Positions 1-8,449 of a stretch of 64,000 nt of DNA are shown here, in pieces. The translations under genes and the position numbers were made by a program. This DNA is from JAPLKB01 sp964532465 (GTDB taxonomy: Bacteria > Desulfobacterota > Syntrophorhabdia > Syntrophorhabdales > Syntrophorhabdaceae): positions 58,933-122,932 of the forward strand of contig CAZHHX010000004.1 in NCBI GenBank assembly GCA_964532465.1, given 5' to 3'. How positions within the stretch are numbered: position 1 is the first letter of the stretch; the number at the start of each line of letters is the position of its first letter. The notes under the pieces are model-generated. The model saw nothing but the letters and a program-made list of their open reading frames with translations. It was not told the origin of the DNA and did no database searches.

Positions 1-18
1 AGATCGGGATGGGATTTT

Positions 19-981
19 ATGGAACAACTATATTTATTCGCGCCTGAAGAGATGGTAAGGAACAATGCGATGAAGGCATTGATAAAGGGGGAGTTTCACC
101 GTTCCGGGAAGCATTGGATGGAATTAAAAAACCTTAACTCCGGAAATGATTTTGTTAATGTTGCGCTTGATATATGCCATTATTGGATGGAAGGATATGG
201 CGATGATGAAGAATTCAGGCAGGAAAGCCCCCTGGAAGTATATAAAAAATGGCGGTTCTTTGAACAATATCTGAATGCCAAAGCATATCGGAATAATCCG
301 GTAATAGGCGCTATAAAGGAGAATATTTTTCTATCTATTATAGGGTTGGCAAATCCAACTCCTTTGCTGCATCAATCCTTTGAAAAATATGGGATAACAA
401 TTCTTGACCTGCTCATGGAAATTGAAAAATGGCAATTGGCAGTGCGGGAAATCAGTAGTATTGGGAATATAGATGTGGGTTATGAGAAGGGAACGTTCTT
501 TCTCAAGTGCTCGAAAGCTTATTACAAGGCAGGAAAGATAAACAAGTCCCGGCATTTTTTATTATATGCCTTTTGGGACCAGCCTGATTTGATTGCGCTT
601 GACGATATAGCTGACCCTGAACTTCTTAACGGACTTTCCGATTTATATCCTGATTATCGGATCAGCGAGGATTCAGTTGTGCTCATTCCGTTTGTGATAT
701 TGATGACCGGCGCATTCGGCATTCGTCTGGCAGATTGCCGGAATTATTTAGCAAAATTGCGTAGAAGCGCTGAAATATTTGAGAAGAACAGAAATTCATG
801 TACAAAGATCAGATGCAGACTGTTTTCTCTCTATGCCTGGGATGCGGAACTGTCAAAGCTTATAAGTCTGGATTTCATTGGAGCACGAAATGAGATGAAA
901 TCTCTGGACAATCAGTTATTTCAACACTACATTACAGGAGTCAGGAACCTTGAAGGACGAACGCTAATTACAACCGGGTGA
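19..981 (+). CDS. hypothetical helical repeat-like protein, possibly 5'-partial
   Basis: I do not recognise this 320-residue protein. It is rich in Leu, Tyr and Lys and reads as mostly alpha-helical. The stretch around residues 150-190 (a Lys/Tyr-rich 'KAYYKAGKINKSRHFLLYA' type helix pair) resembles a tetratricopeptide-like helical hairpin, so a scaffold or binding role is conceivable but not shown. No signal peptide, membrane segment or catalytic motif is visible. The frame stays open from base 1 to the ATG at 19 and no clear ribosome-binding site precedes that ATG, so the true start may lie left of the window. It is followed by a small dispersed hairpin repeat and then miaA, with no sign of co-transcription. 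Confidence 0.6.
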   Translation: MEQLYLFAPEEMVRNNAMKALIKGEFHRSGKHWMELKNLNSGNDFVNVALDICHYWMEGYGDDEEFRQESPLEVYKKWRFFEQYLNAKAYRNNPVIGAIKENIFLSIIGLANPTPLLHQSFEKYGITILDLLMEIEKWQLAVREISSIGNIDVGYEKGTFFLKCSKAYYKAGKINKSRHFLLYAFWDQPDLIALDDIADPELLNGLSDLYPDYRISEDSVVLIPFVILMTGAFGIRLADCRNYLAKLRRSAEIFEKNRNSCTKIRCRLFSLYAWDAELSKLISLDFIGARNEMKSLDNQLFQHYITGVRNLEGRTLITTG

Positions 982-1048
982 TGTCATGGGAATAAGTGCG
1001 CCAGTCACGAGGACAGGCAATAATGTGTAGTTCTGACGGGTTTAGAGC

Positions 1049-1069
1049 GGGCAGGTTTGGAACCTGCCC
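1049..1069. repeat. short palindromic hairpin, 9-bp arms
   Basis: GGGCAGGTT and AACCTGCCC form a perfect 9-bp stem around a 3-base loop in the gap between the first gene and miaA. The GC-rich stem sits in AT-rich surroundings and has no T-run after it, so it is less like a terminator than like a dispersed extragenic palindrome. Hairpins of this wording ('gcaggtt...aacctgcccctac') recur in genomes of related bacteria as far as I recall; copy number here cannot be judged from one window. Confidence 0.5.
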
Positions 1070-1137
1070 CTACTTTAAGTGATGCCGTTATTAACTGATA
1101 CAGAATTAACGCACGAGTAAAGATTTAAAGGGAAAAC

Positions 1138-2067
1138 ATGAAAAAAATCATTGCAATAGTTGGACCGACCTGTACAGGCAAATCCGATTTGTCAATATAT
1201 CTTGCAAAAGAATTTAGCGGTGAGATTATCAATGCCGATTCCATGCAGGTATACAGGCACTTTAACATAGGCACCGCAAAACCTGATACGGAAGCGCGCA
1301 AAGGAATCCCTCATCATTTAATTGATGCGGTTGAGCCCCATGAAGAATTCAACGCGGCTTTGTTTAAAGAAATGGCAGACGCCAGTATAAACGACATTTG
1401 CAGCCGTGGCAGGATTCCAATCATCGTAGGCGGGACAGGCCTGTATCTGAGAGTGCTGATGTACGGGCTTTTTGTTGCCCCGAAAGATGCGGATTTAAGG
1501 GAAGCTCTGCAAAGGGAATATACGGAAGATCCTCTGAAGTTTTATGAAAAGCTGAAAGAGATAGACCGTGTATATGCCCTTAAGATAAGTTTCAGGGATA
1601 AGCTAAGGGCAGTAAGGGCAATGGAAGTATTTAAATCCACAGGTTTGCCCATGTCTGAATGGGCACAAATCCACGGTTTTAAGGAGAGCCATTATGAAGT
1701 CCTGAAGCTCGGTTTAAAAAGGGAGCGGAATGACCTGTATCCGAGAATCAATAAAAGAGTGGATGATATGATGAATGCGGGCTGGGTGGATGAGGTGGAA
1801 CATATACTTTCCATGGGATACAATGAAGGATTGAAGCCTTTTTTGAGCATTGGCTATAGAGAGATACTTCTTTACATTAAAAGTTTAATTAGCTATGAAG
1901 ATATGGTAAAAAATATAAAAATGCATACGCGAAATTACGCAAAAAGGCAGACGACATGGTTTTCCAAGGAAAAAGATGTTGTCTGGCATGAGTATCCGGA
2001 AGATATAGTAAATATAAAAACAAAGGTATCGGAGTTTTTAAAGGAATGGAACTCAAGAGGATTATAG
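1138..2067 (+). CDS. miaA: tRNA dimethylallyltransferase
   Basis: MiaA transfers a dimethylallyl group to N6 of A37 in tRNAs that read codons starting with U, a cytosolic modification that supports reading-frame maintenance. The sequence shows the P-loop GPTCTGKS at residues 9-16, the DSMQVYR substrate motif at 34-40 and VGGTGLY at 97-103, in the family's order. At 309 residues it has the usual length. The start is ATG 1138 after 'aaagggaaaac', a weak ribosome-binding site. The last 22 bases overlap scpB, which suggests translational coupling of the two genes. Identification is firm from the three motifs and length. Confidence 0.96.
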   Translation: MKKIIAIVGPTCTGKSDLSIYLAKEFSGEIINADSMQVYRHFNIGTAKPDTEARKGIPHHLIDAVEPHEEFNAALFKEMADASINDICSRGRIPIIVGGTGLYLRVLMYGLFVAPKDADLREALQREYTEDPLKFYEKLKEIDRVYALKISFRDKLRAVRAMEVFKSTGLPMSEWAQIHGFKESHYEVLKLGLKRERNDLYPRINKRVDDMMNAGWVDEVEHILSMGYNEGLKPFLSIGYREILLYIKSLISYEDMVKNIKMHTRNYAKRQTTWFSKEKDVVWHEYPEDIVNIKTKVSEFLKEWNSRGL

Positions 2068-2564
2068 AAGCTGTTCTTTTTGTATCAGGCAGACCCGTAA
2101 CATTAAAGGGGCTCGATAGAAAGCTTGAGGGATGCACAGGAGCAGACATTGAAGGGGCCATTCATGAATTGGTAACTGAATATAATTATTCTGACAGAGC
2201 CCTGGAGATCGTGGAAGTGTCCGGCGGTTTTCAGATGAGGACAAAGACGGATTACAAGGAATGGATAAAGAGGTTTGTGAAGGAAAGAGATGTTGAGCTG
2301 ACAAGGTCTGTCCTTGAAGCGCTTGCAATTATTGCTTACAGACAGCCTGTAACGAAGAGGGAGGTTGATGCCTTAAGAGGGGTGGACTCATCGCGAGCTA
2401 TCAAGCAACTTCTTGAAAGAAAATTTATCGAAATTGCAGGCAGAAACGAAGAAATCGGAAGGTCTATTGTTTTCAGGACAACAAATAGATTTCTGGAAGT
2501 ATATAGCCTTAGGAGCATAGGAGATTTACCAACAGTAAAAGAGTTGGAAGCCCTTGAAAAATAG
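2046..2564 (+). CDS. scpB: segregation and condensation protein B
   Basis: ScpB is the winged-helix kleisin partner of SMC and ScpA in the bacterial condensin that organises and segregates the chromosome. The 172-residue product begins with a first winged helix (residues 1-75, 'IIEAVLFVSGRPVTLKGL') and continues with the characteristic second one containing 'VLEALAIIAYRQPVTKREVDALRG' type sequence near residues 90-115, diagnostic for the family. The C-terminus is short, near the family minimum. It overlaps miaA; no scpA is present here. Its stop codon lies inside the first copy of the GC-rich repeat that follows, so the repeat inserted at or expanded from the very end of this gene. Confidence 0.93.
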   Translation: MELKRIIEAVLFVSGRPVTLKGLDRKLEGCTGADIEGAIHELVTEYNYSDRALEIVEVSGGFQMRTKTDYKEWIKRFVKERDVELTRSVLEALAIIAYRQPVTKREVDALRGVDSSRAIKQLLERKFIEIAGRNEEIGRSIVFRTTNRFLEVYSLRSIGDLPTVKELEALEK

Positions 2565-2785
2565 CAAGCACAGCTTGCGAGAGGGGGTGGCCGGGGTACC
2601 CGCTTGCGGGTCGTGGCTTTGCCGGTGGAGGGGGCGACCCCCTTACGGGGACAGGCGCGAGCCCCAATTAGCACTAAGCACGATCCCTGCGAAAAACAGC
2701 AAGCACAGCTTGCGAGAGGGGGTGGCCGGGTACCTGCTTGCGGGTCGTGGCTTTGCCGGTGGAGGGGGCGACGCGAGCCCCATTA
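2556..2785. repeat. two-copy GC-rich direct repeat between scpB and pilT
   Basis: Copy 1 (about 2556-2670) and copy 2 (about 2691-2785) are nearly identical: both begin 'gaaaaayagcaagcacagc', run through 'gagggggtggccgggg', 'gcttgcgggtcgtggc' and 'ggagggggcgac', and end 'gcgagccccattA'. Copy 1 carries about 20 extra bases ('cccttacggggacagg' region). Each unit contains hairpins such as CAAGC-ACA-GCTTG and CCCGC-TT-GCGGG. The GC content is far above that of the flanking genes. Open frames cross it but they simply translate the repeat. The block ends about 20 bases before the pilT start, so it forms much of the pilT leader region. Confidence 0.85.
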
Positions 2786-2804
2786 AATAGAATAGGAGGG
2801 TATT

Positions 2805-3839
2805 ATGGATGTTTCTGAATTATTGATTTTTATGGTGGAAAATAAAGGTTCTGACCTGCATGTCAGCTCCGGCGGTCCTCCTGTTGTCAGGATACATGGG
2901 GACATGATGAAGATTGAGGTTCCGCCGCTTGACAAGGATGAAGTCCATAACATGATATATGATATCCTGAATGACCAGCAGAGGAAGATTTTTGAGGAAA
3001 ACCTTGAACTGGACTTTTCTTTTGCCCTTGGTGATATTGCGCGATTCAGAGTAAACGTTTTTAAACAGCAGAGAGGGGATGCTGCTGTTTTCAGGACTAT
3101 TCCCACACAGATTCCTACCTTCGAAGAGTTGAACCTCCCCAAGGTTTTTATGGATATTACCCGGTTGGAAAAAGGACTTGTTCTTGTTACCGGACCCACG
3201 GGAAGCGGCAAATCCACGACCCTTGCGGCAATGGTTGACTTAATAAACAGGGAAGAAAAAGGACATATCCTGACCGTTGAAGACCCCATCGAGTTTGTCC
3301 ATCAGTCGAAGGGCTGCCTTGTTAACCAGCGTGAGCTTGGGCCTCATACAAAAAGTTTTTCAAATGCATTGAGGAGTGCTCTTCGTGAAGACCCTGATGT
3401 GATCCTTGTCGGCGAAATGAGGGATCTGGAGACCATCTCCCTTGCTCTTACTGCCGCAGAGACTGGACACCTTGTTTTCGGCACGTTACATACAAGCGGG
3501 GCTCCGAAAACAGTTGACAGGGTTATTGACGTTTTTCCTGCGGCTCAGCAGGCTCAGGTAAGGTCCATGTTTTCCGAATCCATACAGGCAGTTATAACGC
3601 AGGCTCTATTCAGGCGAAAAGATGGAAAGGGCAGGGTTGCAGGCTTTGAAATTATGATCGGCAATCCTGCTGTAAGAAACCTTATCCGGGAAGGCAAGAT
3701 TGCACAGATACCATCTATTATGCAGACAAGCAAGGCTATCGGTATGCAGACAATGGAAGCTTCAGTGACTGAATTGGTTGCAAAAAATATTGTAACAAAA
3801 GATGAGGTAGCTTATTACCTGCCCAAGTCTGCACAGTAG
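2805..3839 (+). CDS. pilT: type IV pilus retraction ATPase PilT
   Basis: PilT is the hexameric cytoplasmic ATPase that depolymerises type IV pili for twitching motility and surface sensing. The 344-residue protein has the N-terminal PAS-like 2-domain with SDLHVSSG (residues 16-23), Walker A GPTGSGKST (130-138), an Asp box TVEDPIE (157-163), Walker B DPDVILVGEMRD with catalytic Glu204, and the His box TLHT with His229. All catalytic features are intact. The start follows a strong AGGAGG seven bases upstream. A second PilT-family gene follows after 12 bases, so the pair is an operon. They sit 9 kb from the pilus assembly locus in this window. Confidence 0.95.
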   Translation: MDVSELLIFMVENKGSDLHVSSGGPPVVRIHGDMMKIEVPPLDKDEVHNMIYDILNDQQRKIFEENLELDFSFALGDIARFRVNVFKQQRGDAAVFRTIPTQIPTFEELNLPKVFMDITRLEKGLVLVTGPTGSGKSTTLAAMVDLINREEKGHILTVEDPIEFVHQSKGCLVNQRELGPHTKSFSNALRSALREDPDVILVGEMRDLETISLALTAAETGHLVFGTLHTSGAPKTVDRVIDVFPAAQQAQVRSMFSESIQAVITQALFRRKDGKGRVAGFEIMIGNPAVRNLIREGKIAQIPSIMQTSKAIGMQTMEASVTELVAKNIVTKDEVAYYLPKSAQ

Positions 3840-3851
3840 AGGTGATGGATT

Positions 3852-4973
3852 ATGGCCGAGATATTAGAATATTTAAAGTACATGAACCAGAGGGACGCCT
3901 CTGATATATACATTACTGCCGGTCTCCCTGCCATGTTTCGCATTGAAGGTGCTACTGAGCCTTACGACGAGCCCCCGTTTACGCCTGAGGACACGGAGAG
4001 AATAGCAGCCAGTACGATGAATGAAAAGCAGAAGGTTCAGTTTGCCGAGGAATTTGAGCAGAATCTTGCCCTTTACTATCCGGAGATTGGAAGGTTCAGG
4101 GTAAACATCTTCAGGCAGAGGGGGTGTGCAGGTCTTGTTATCAGACAGATTAAAACAGAGATAAAGAGTCTTGATGAGATGGGTCTGCCGAACATCTTTA
4201 AAGATATTATGATGAGTAAAAGAGGGCTTGTACTTGTTGTGGGCGCAACAGGAAGCGGTAAATCCACCACACTCGCGTCAATGATAGACCACAGGAATGC
4301 CAATCAGCGCGGACACATAATCACCATAGAGGACCCCGTTGAATATGTCCATAATCACAAAAAGAGCGTTATAACTCAGAGAGAGGTGGGATTTGATACC
4401 CACTCCTTTTACAATGCTCTGAAAAATACCTTACGGCAGGCGCCGGATGTTATTCTTATCGGCGAAATAAGGGATTCGGAAACCATGGAGGATGCTATTA
4501 CGTTTGCAGAAACAGGTCACCTTGCCATGGGCACACTCCATGCAAACAATGCCAATCAGGCAATTGAAAGGATTATGAACTTTTTCCCTATAGAAAGGCA
4601 TCTCCAGATACATATGCAGCTTGCCCTGAATCTGAGGGCAATTATATCGCAAAGGCTGATACCGACTGTGGAAGGAAAAAGGGTTGCAGCCATAGAGATA
4701 ATGCTCGACAGCCCGAGGATAAAAGACCTTATTATGAGGGGCGAGGTCGGTCTTTTAAAAGAGACGATGGCCGAAGCGTATAATGAAGGCATGCAGACCT
4801 TTGACCAGCATTTAATGGATTTTTATAAGGCAGGAAGGATTGATTACAACAATGCCATTGCAAATGCCGACAGTCCCAACGATTTAAGGTTGAAGATAAA
4901 GATGGCCGGCATTGAAAAAGAAGACGTTGATAAAAAAGAGCCGTCATTTAAGCTGAAGATTGACCAAAAGTAA
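3852..4973 (+). CDS. PilT/PilU-family retraction ATPase
   Basis: This second 373-residue ATPase has SDIYITAG at residues 17-24, Walker A GATGSGKSTT (131-140), Walker B APDVILIGEIRD with catalytic Glu205, and a TLHA His box, so it should be active. Compared with pilT it has a longer C-terminal tail ending in a charged, Lys-rich segment, the usual difference between PilU and PilT. PilU-type proteins assist PilT when retraction force is needed. It starts 12 bases after pilT behind a 'gaggtgatgg' site and is closed by a clear terminator at 4984-5028. The PilU assignment is an inference from gene order and the longer tail. Confidence 0.88.
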   Translation: MAEILEYLKYMNQRDASDIYITAGLPAMFRIEGATEPYDEPPFTPEDTERIAASTMNEKQKVQFAEEFEQNLALYYPEIGRFRVNIFRQRGCAGLVIRQIKTEIKSLDEMGLPNIFKDIMMSKRGLVLVVGATGSGKSTTLASMIDHRNANQRGHIITIEDPVEYVHNHKKSVITQREVGFDTHSFYNALKNTLRQAPDVILIGEIRDSETMEDAITFAETGHLAMGTLHANNANQAIERIMNFFPIERHLQIHMQLALNLRAIISQRLIPTVEGKRVAAIEIMLDSPRIKDLIMRGEVGLLKETMAEAYNEGMQTFDQHLMDFYKAGRIDYNNAIANADSPNDLRLKIKMAGIEKEDVDKKEPSFKLKIDQK

Positions 4974-4983
4974 AAAGCTCCTG

Positions 4984-5028
4984 AAAACAGGCCGCCCGGA
5001 TATTTTTATCAAGGCAGCCTGTTTTTTT
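4984..5028 (+). terminator. rho-independent terminator of the pilT pair
   Basis: AAAACAGGC (4984-4992) pairs with GCCTGTTTT (5017-5025), with some extra pairing inside the 24-base loop, and the stem runs into a tract of seven T. It lies 11 bases after the second ATPase stop codon. Confidence 0.85.
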
Positions 5029-5068
5029 ATTACATTTTTATATAAATAGTGTTACTATTTCAAAAATT

Positions 5069-5782
5069 ATGTCACAAGAATTGACAATTCTTATAATCAC
5101 AGCCGCCTCAATAGGTTTTTTTCATACATTAATCGGTCCTGATCACTATATACCATTTATTGTAATAGCCAAGGCAAGAAAGTGGTCTCTCATGAAGACG
5201 ATGTGGATAACTTTTTTATGCGGTATCGGTCATATCGGGAGCTCGGTTATATTGGGAATAGCAGGTATAGCTTTAGGCATAGCAGTAACAAAATTGGAAA
5301 TAGTGGAATCTTTTCGCGGTGACCTTGCAGCATGGGCGCTCATTGCCTTCGGGTTGGTGTATTTTGTTTGGGGATTAAGAAGAGCATTGAGGAACAAACC
5401 ACATAAACATGTTCATTTTCATACAGATGGCGACAAACACGTTCATGAGCATATACACGTTGAGGAACATACACATATTCATAATGTTGAAAACAAGACA
5501 AATATTACACCCTGGGTGCTTTTTACAATCTTCGTTTTTGGCCCCTGCGAACCTCTTATTCCTATATTGATGTATCCTGCGGCAAAAAACAGTATTTTCG
5601 GCCTTTTAGCAGTAACTTTTGTTTTCGGTGGTGTTACAATAATTACCATGTTAAGTATAGTCGGAGTTTCTTACATGGGCATTAATTTTCTTCCTTTCAA
5701 AGGGTTGGAAAAATACAGCCACGCTTTAGCAGGCGCCGCTATCTTCCTTTGCGGAATTTCAATACAGTTCCTCGGTCTTTAG
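5069..5782 (+). CDS. NicO/UreH-like integral membrane protein, putative Ni/Co-type transporter
   Basis: The 237-residue protein has about six hydrophobic segments: residues 5-30, 45-75, 85-110, then after a cytosolic or periplasmic loop 150-170, 175-205 and 215-237. The first segment carries His-Thr-Leu-Ile-Gly-Pro-Asp-His, close to the HX4DH signature in helix 2 of nickel/cobalt permeases, and the central loop (about 115-145) is packed with about a dozen His in HVH, HVHEH and HTHIH runs, as in RcnA/NicO proteins. These features point to divalent metal transport, nickel or cobalt being most likely, but import versus export cannot be told. It stands alone between a terminator and an HDOD gene. 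A general TauE/UreH label would be the alternative. Confidence 0.65.
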   Translation: MSQELTILIITAASIGFFHTLIGPDHYIPFIVIAKARKWSLMKTMWITFLCGIGHIGSSVILGIAGIALGIAVTKLEIVESFRGDLAAWALIAFGLVYFVWGLRRALRNKPHKHVHFHTDGDKHVHEHIHVEEHTHIHNVENKTNITPWVLFTIFVFGPCEPLIPILMYPAAKNSIFGLLAVTFVFGGVTIITMLSIVGVSYMGINFLPFKGLEKYSHALAGAAIFLCGISIQFLGL

Positions 5783-5931
5783 AAAAACAGATTTTATCCT
5801 GTCTCAAAACAAATCGCCAAAAAAACTTATTTCAATAAAACAACATATTTATTAAATATTCTTAAGTATTTACCATAATTATCCGATATTATATTTCAAG
5901 GACGGAATTTTTAAAATATTAAATTTGTACC

Positions 5932-6822
5932 ATGGGTTTTATGATAAAAGATTTAAAACAAAAAATTGAAGGCGCCATTAATTTACTGCCTCCGATCCCG
6001 GCGGTAATGATGGAATTGTTGAAAGCCATTGATAATGAGAATAGTGACGTAAACTCATTATCAAATATAATCACAAAAGATCCATTAATGAGCATGAATG
6101 TGCTGAAAGTCGCTAATTCTGCCTTTTACCGGCTCCCTTACAAAGTATCTGCTATTGACAATGCTGTAAGAATGCTGGGTATAAAAGAAATTTCGATGAT
6201 TTGTATAGCCTGCGGGGCATACAGGGCATTAAAACCGCCACGGAATGTTCAAACCTTTGATGAGAACGAATTCTGGAAACATTCTGTGGCTACTGCGGTA
6301 ATCGCAAAGAGGCTATGCAAAAAGGTGGATATAAAAGACCAGGGGGTAGTTTACCTTTCAGGCCTTCTTCATGATGTAGGGAAGATTATTTTAGACAGAT
6401 TTGTCCATGAAATATATGAGATTGTTATTCAGGCAACCAGAGACGAGTGCGTATCGATGATTGAAGCAGAGAAAAAGTTTATCGGCGAATCACATGACGC
6501 CATAGGCGGATGGATTATGGAAAAGTGGAAGTTGCCTGAAATATTTGTTGATGTTGCCACATACCATCATTCTGTTGAAAATGCTCCGGAAGGAAACAGG
6601 ATGGCTGTTGCTGTCTGCTCGCTGGCAGATCAATTGGCAAGGATTGAGAATTTTGGTTTTGGGGGCGATATGAGCGGGGTTATATTAAGTGAAACAGAAG
6701 CTTTCAAAATTCTTGAAAGAATCAATCCCGAAATTGCGGATATGGATTTTGTTAAGTTCGTCTGGGATTTAGAGAATGTTGACGAAGAAGTTAGTGAGAT
6801 GGAGAGCATTTTAAAAAACTAA
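5932..6822 (+). CDS. HDOD domain signalling protein
   Basis: The protein (296 residues) is an HDOD domain over almost its whole length: 'LPPIPAVMMELLKAI' at residues 18-33, 'IITKDPLMSMNVLKVANSA' near 48-66 and 'AVRMLGIKEI' near 82-91, then an HD-like region with 'SGLLHDVGKIIL' near 143-155. HDOD proteins lack true phosphodiesterase activity in most cases and act as signalling or scaffold modules in c-di-GMP, motility or stress circuits. ATG 5932 is used here; ATG 5941 is an equal alternative and neither has a clear ribosome-binding site. The 149-base AT-rich gap upstream shows no firm promoter. Its neighbours do not reveal a specific pathway. Confidence 0.85.
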   Translation: MGFMIKDLKQKIEGAINLLPPIPAVMMELLKAIDNENSDVNSLSNIITKDPLMSMNVLKVANSAFYRLPYKVSAIDNAVRMLGIKEISMICIACGAYRALKPPRNVQTFDENEFWKHSVATAVIAKRLCKKVDIKDQGVVYLSGLLHDVGKIILDRFVHEIYEIVIQATRDECVSMIEAEKKFIGESHDAIGGWIMEKWKLPEIFVDVATYHHSVENAPEGNRMAVAVCSLADQLARIENFGFGGDMSGVILSETEAFKILERINPEIADMDFVKFVWDLENVDEEVSEMESILKN

Positions 6823-6830
6823 AATTGTTA

Positions 6831-6995
6831 TCCCAGTTCCAAATAAAAGATGAAATGAACTACACTGCTACAAGCAGAATAGGACCGCGGGGCAATCGAG
6901 GCGGCAAGGAAGAAGCGACGAGGCGTGCCTCAATAGTACGTCGAGGAGACTGATGACGAAGCCAACGATGATAGTGCTTTTATTTGGAACTGGGA
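6831..6995. mobile_element. MITE-like element with 19-bp perfect terminal inverted repeats
   Basis: TCCCAGTTCCAAATAAAAG (6831-6849) is the exact reverse complement of 6977-6995. Both ends are flanked by the same three bases TTA (6828-6830 and 6996-6998), as expected for a target-site duplication. The 127-base interior has no open frame, is purine- and GC-richer than its flanks, and contains small hairpins (CTGCT-ACA-AGCAG; GAGGC-GT-GCCTC; CGTC...GACG). The right TTA is also the complement of the moaB stop codon, so insertion kept that stop. A structured RNA or a convergent terminator are alternative readings. Confidence 0.65.
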
Positions 6996-7484
6996 TTAGC
7001 TGGCGCAATCGGCAGTATCCCCTTTAAGCTTACTAAGCGCATGGGGCAGGGCAGCCGAAACAAAGGAGAGGCATTCTGTCGCTGCTTTCGGGCTTCCCGG
7101 CAGGTTAATGATGATGCTCTCACCCCTAATCCCGCAGATGCCTCTTGATATTATCCCGTGAGGGGTAACCTTGTAGCTCTCAATGCGCATTATTTCAGCG
7201 AAGCCGGGTAAATCCTTCTCAATGACCATCCTTGTGGCTTCAGGGGTTACATCCCTGTTTGACAAACCTGTGCCTCCTGTTGTAACAACAAGGTCTATTT
7301 TTTGTTCATCTATGAGTTTTTTTATTGTATCAGCTATAATGTCGGTTTCATCCGGTACAATGATAATATCGGTTACATTGTAAGAATCCTTCAGCATTTC
7401 AGCTATTGCCGGTCCGCTTTTATCTATGCGTTCGCCTCTGGAGCCCTTATCACTGCATGTAATAACTACGGCGCTGTGTTTCAT
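6996..7484 (-). CDS. moaB: molybdenum cofactor biosynthesis protein MoaB/Mog
   Basis: A 162-residue MoaB/Mog-family protein that adenylylates molybdopterin before metal insertion. The diagnostic segment TTGGTGLSNRDVTPEA (residues about 68-83) and the later 'INLPGSPKAA' are present. It is the last gene of the molybdenum-cofactor operon, overlapping the MOSC gene by four bases (ATGA), which indicates coupled translation. Its stop codon abuts the right end of the MITE-like element. Mog and MoaB cannot be separated by sequence reading alone; the role is the same. Confidence 0.9.
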   Translation of the reverse strand: MKHSAVVITCSDKGSRGERIDKSGPAIAEMLKDSYNVTDIIIVPDETDIIADTIKKLIDEQKIDLVVTTGGTGLSNRDVTPEATRMVIEKDLPGFAEIMRIESYKVTPHGIISRGICGIRGESIIINLPGSPKAATECLSFVSAALPHALSKLKGDTADCAS

Positions 7485-7918
7485 GGCAATACCTCAATTT
7501 CATCGCCTGTCTTGATTTCACCCTCAGTAAGAACTTCAGTGAAAATGCCCTCTCTCGGCATTACGCAATCACCGACCTGCTGAAAAATAGCGCACCTGGC
7601 ATGACATTCCTTGCCTATCTGGGTAACTCTTAAAATAATGTTGTCCCCGACTTTAAGTTTTGTGCCGATAGGCAGTATCGGCAGGTCTATGCCTTCAGTA
7701 GTCAGGTTTTCAGCAAAATCTCCGCAATCGACATCTATTCCCATGTCTTTAATTTTCTGAATGCTCTCTTTTGCCAGGAGGCTTACCTGCCTGTGCATAA
7801 AGCCCGCGTGGGCGTCATTCTCAAGCCCCATATCTTTTATTAACATACACTTTTCCACGCCGTGCTTCTTTTCGCCCTTTTTGTCACTGATATTTACTGA
7901 AATGATCTTGGCCTTCAT
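7481..7918 (-). CDS. MOSC domain protein
   Basis: This 145-residue protein is a stand-alone MOSC domain: beta-rich, with 'DCGDFAENLTTEGIDL' around residues 63-78 and 'IGKECHARCAIF' around 97-108, which provides the conserved Cys of the family. MOSC proteins are thought to handle sulfur for molybdenum-cofactor sulfuration or act as cofactor-binding partners. Position between moaC and moaB, with four-base overlap to moaB and a 14-base gap to moaC, places it firmly in cofactor synthesis. The ribosome-binding site is 'gaggtgaact' before the ATG. Confidence 0.85.
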   Translation of the reverse strand: MKAKIISVNISDKKGEKKHGVEKCMLIKDMGLENDAHAGFMHRQVSLLAKESIQKIKDMGIDVDCGDFAENLTTEGIDLPILPIGTKLKVGDNIILRVTQIGKECHARCAIFQQVGDCVMPREGIFTEVLTEGEIKTGDEIEVLP

Positions 7919-7932
7919 AGTTCACCTCTAAA

Positions 7933-8439
7933 TCATAATATTTCATTTTTTAACGCTTCACGCTTCACGTTTTTTATATATCTGCCGCTCTTTCCCCCGC
8001 TTTTTTCTAAGAGATAAAACGGTCCAAGCTCAATGCCCTTATCAATGGCTTTACACATATCATATATTGTCAATGCGGTAAGTGTGACGCAAGTAAGAGC
8101 CTCCATTTCAACGCCGGTCTGTCCTTTTATTTTTACAGAAGATGTAATTTCTACAACGGATTCACTATCTACAAAGGTATAATTGACGTCTATGTGGGTA
8201 ATTGCCAATGGATGGCATAAAGGTATAAGATCATGTGTTTTTTTTGCTCCCATAATACCTGCTATTTTGGCGACAGTAAAAATGTCACCCTTAGGGCCCT
8301 CGCCCTTTTTGATTTGTTTGTATGTTCCCGGCGACATCTTCACCCTGCCAAAGGCTTTTGCCTCCCGCTCGGTCTCTTTTTTTTCCGTGACGTCAACCAT
8401 GCGCGCCTTGCCATCACTGTCTAAATGGGTAAGCTTCAT
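7933..8439 (-). CDS. moaC: cyclic pyranopterin monophosphate synthase
   Basis: MoaC converts 3',8-cyclo-GTP, the MoaA product, to cyclic pyranopterin monophosphate. The sequence has 'KMSPGTYKQI' near residues 34-43, 'HDLIPLCHPLAIT' near 69-81 and 'GVEMEALTCVTLTALTIYDMCKA' near 109-131, all typical. I choose ATG 8439, which has GGAG six bases upstream; the frame extends further up but into moaA. Length is then 168 residues, normal for the family. The first codons sit just after the moaA stop. Confidence 0.94.
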   Translation of the reverse strand: MKLTHLDSDGKARMVDVTEKKETEREAKAFGRVKMSPGTYKQIKKGEGPKGDIFTVAKIAGIMGAKKTHDLIPLCHPLAITHIDVNYTFVDSESVVEITSSVKIKGQTGVEMEALTCVTLTALTIYDMCKAIDKGIELGPFYLLEKSGGKSGRYIKNVKREALKNEIL

Positions 8440-8449
8440 TTTTTCTCCT

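Noticed and set aside
2554..2790. Open frames of 60-78 codons across the GC-rich repeat
   Set aside because: They only translate the two repeat copies, so the peptide repeats itself; no family is recognisable and starts have no ribosome-binding site.
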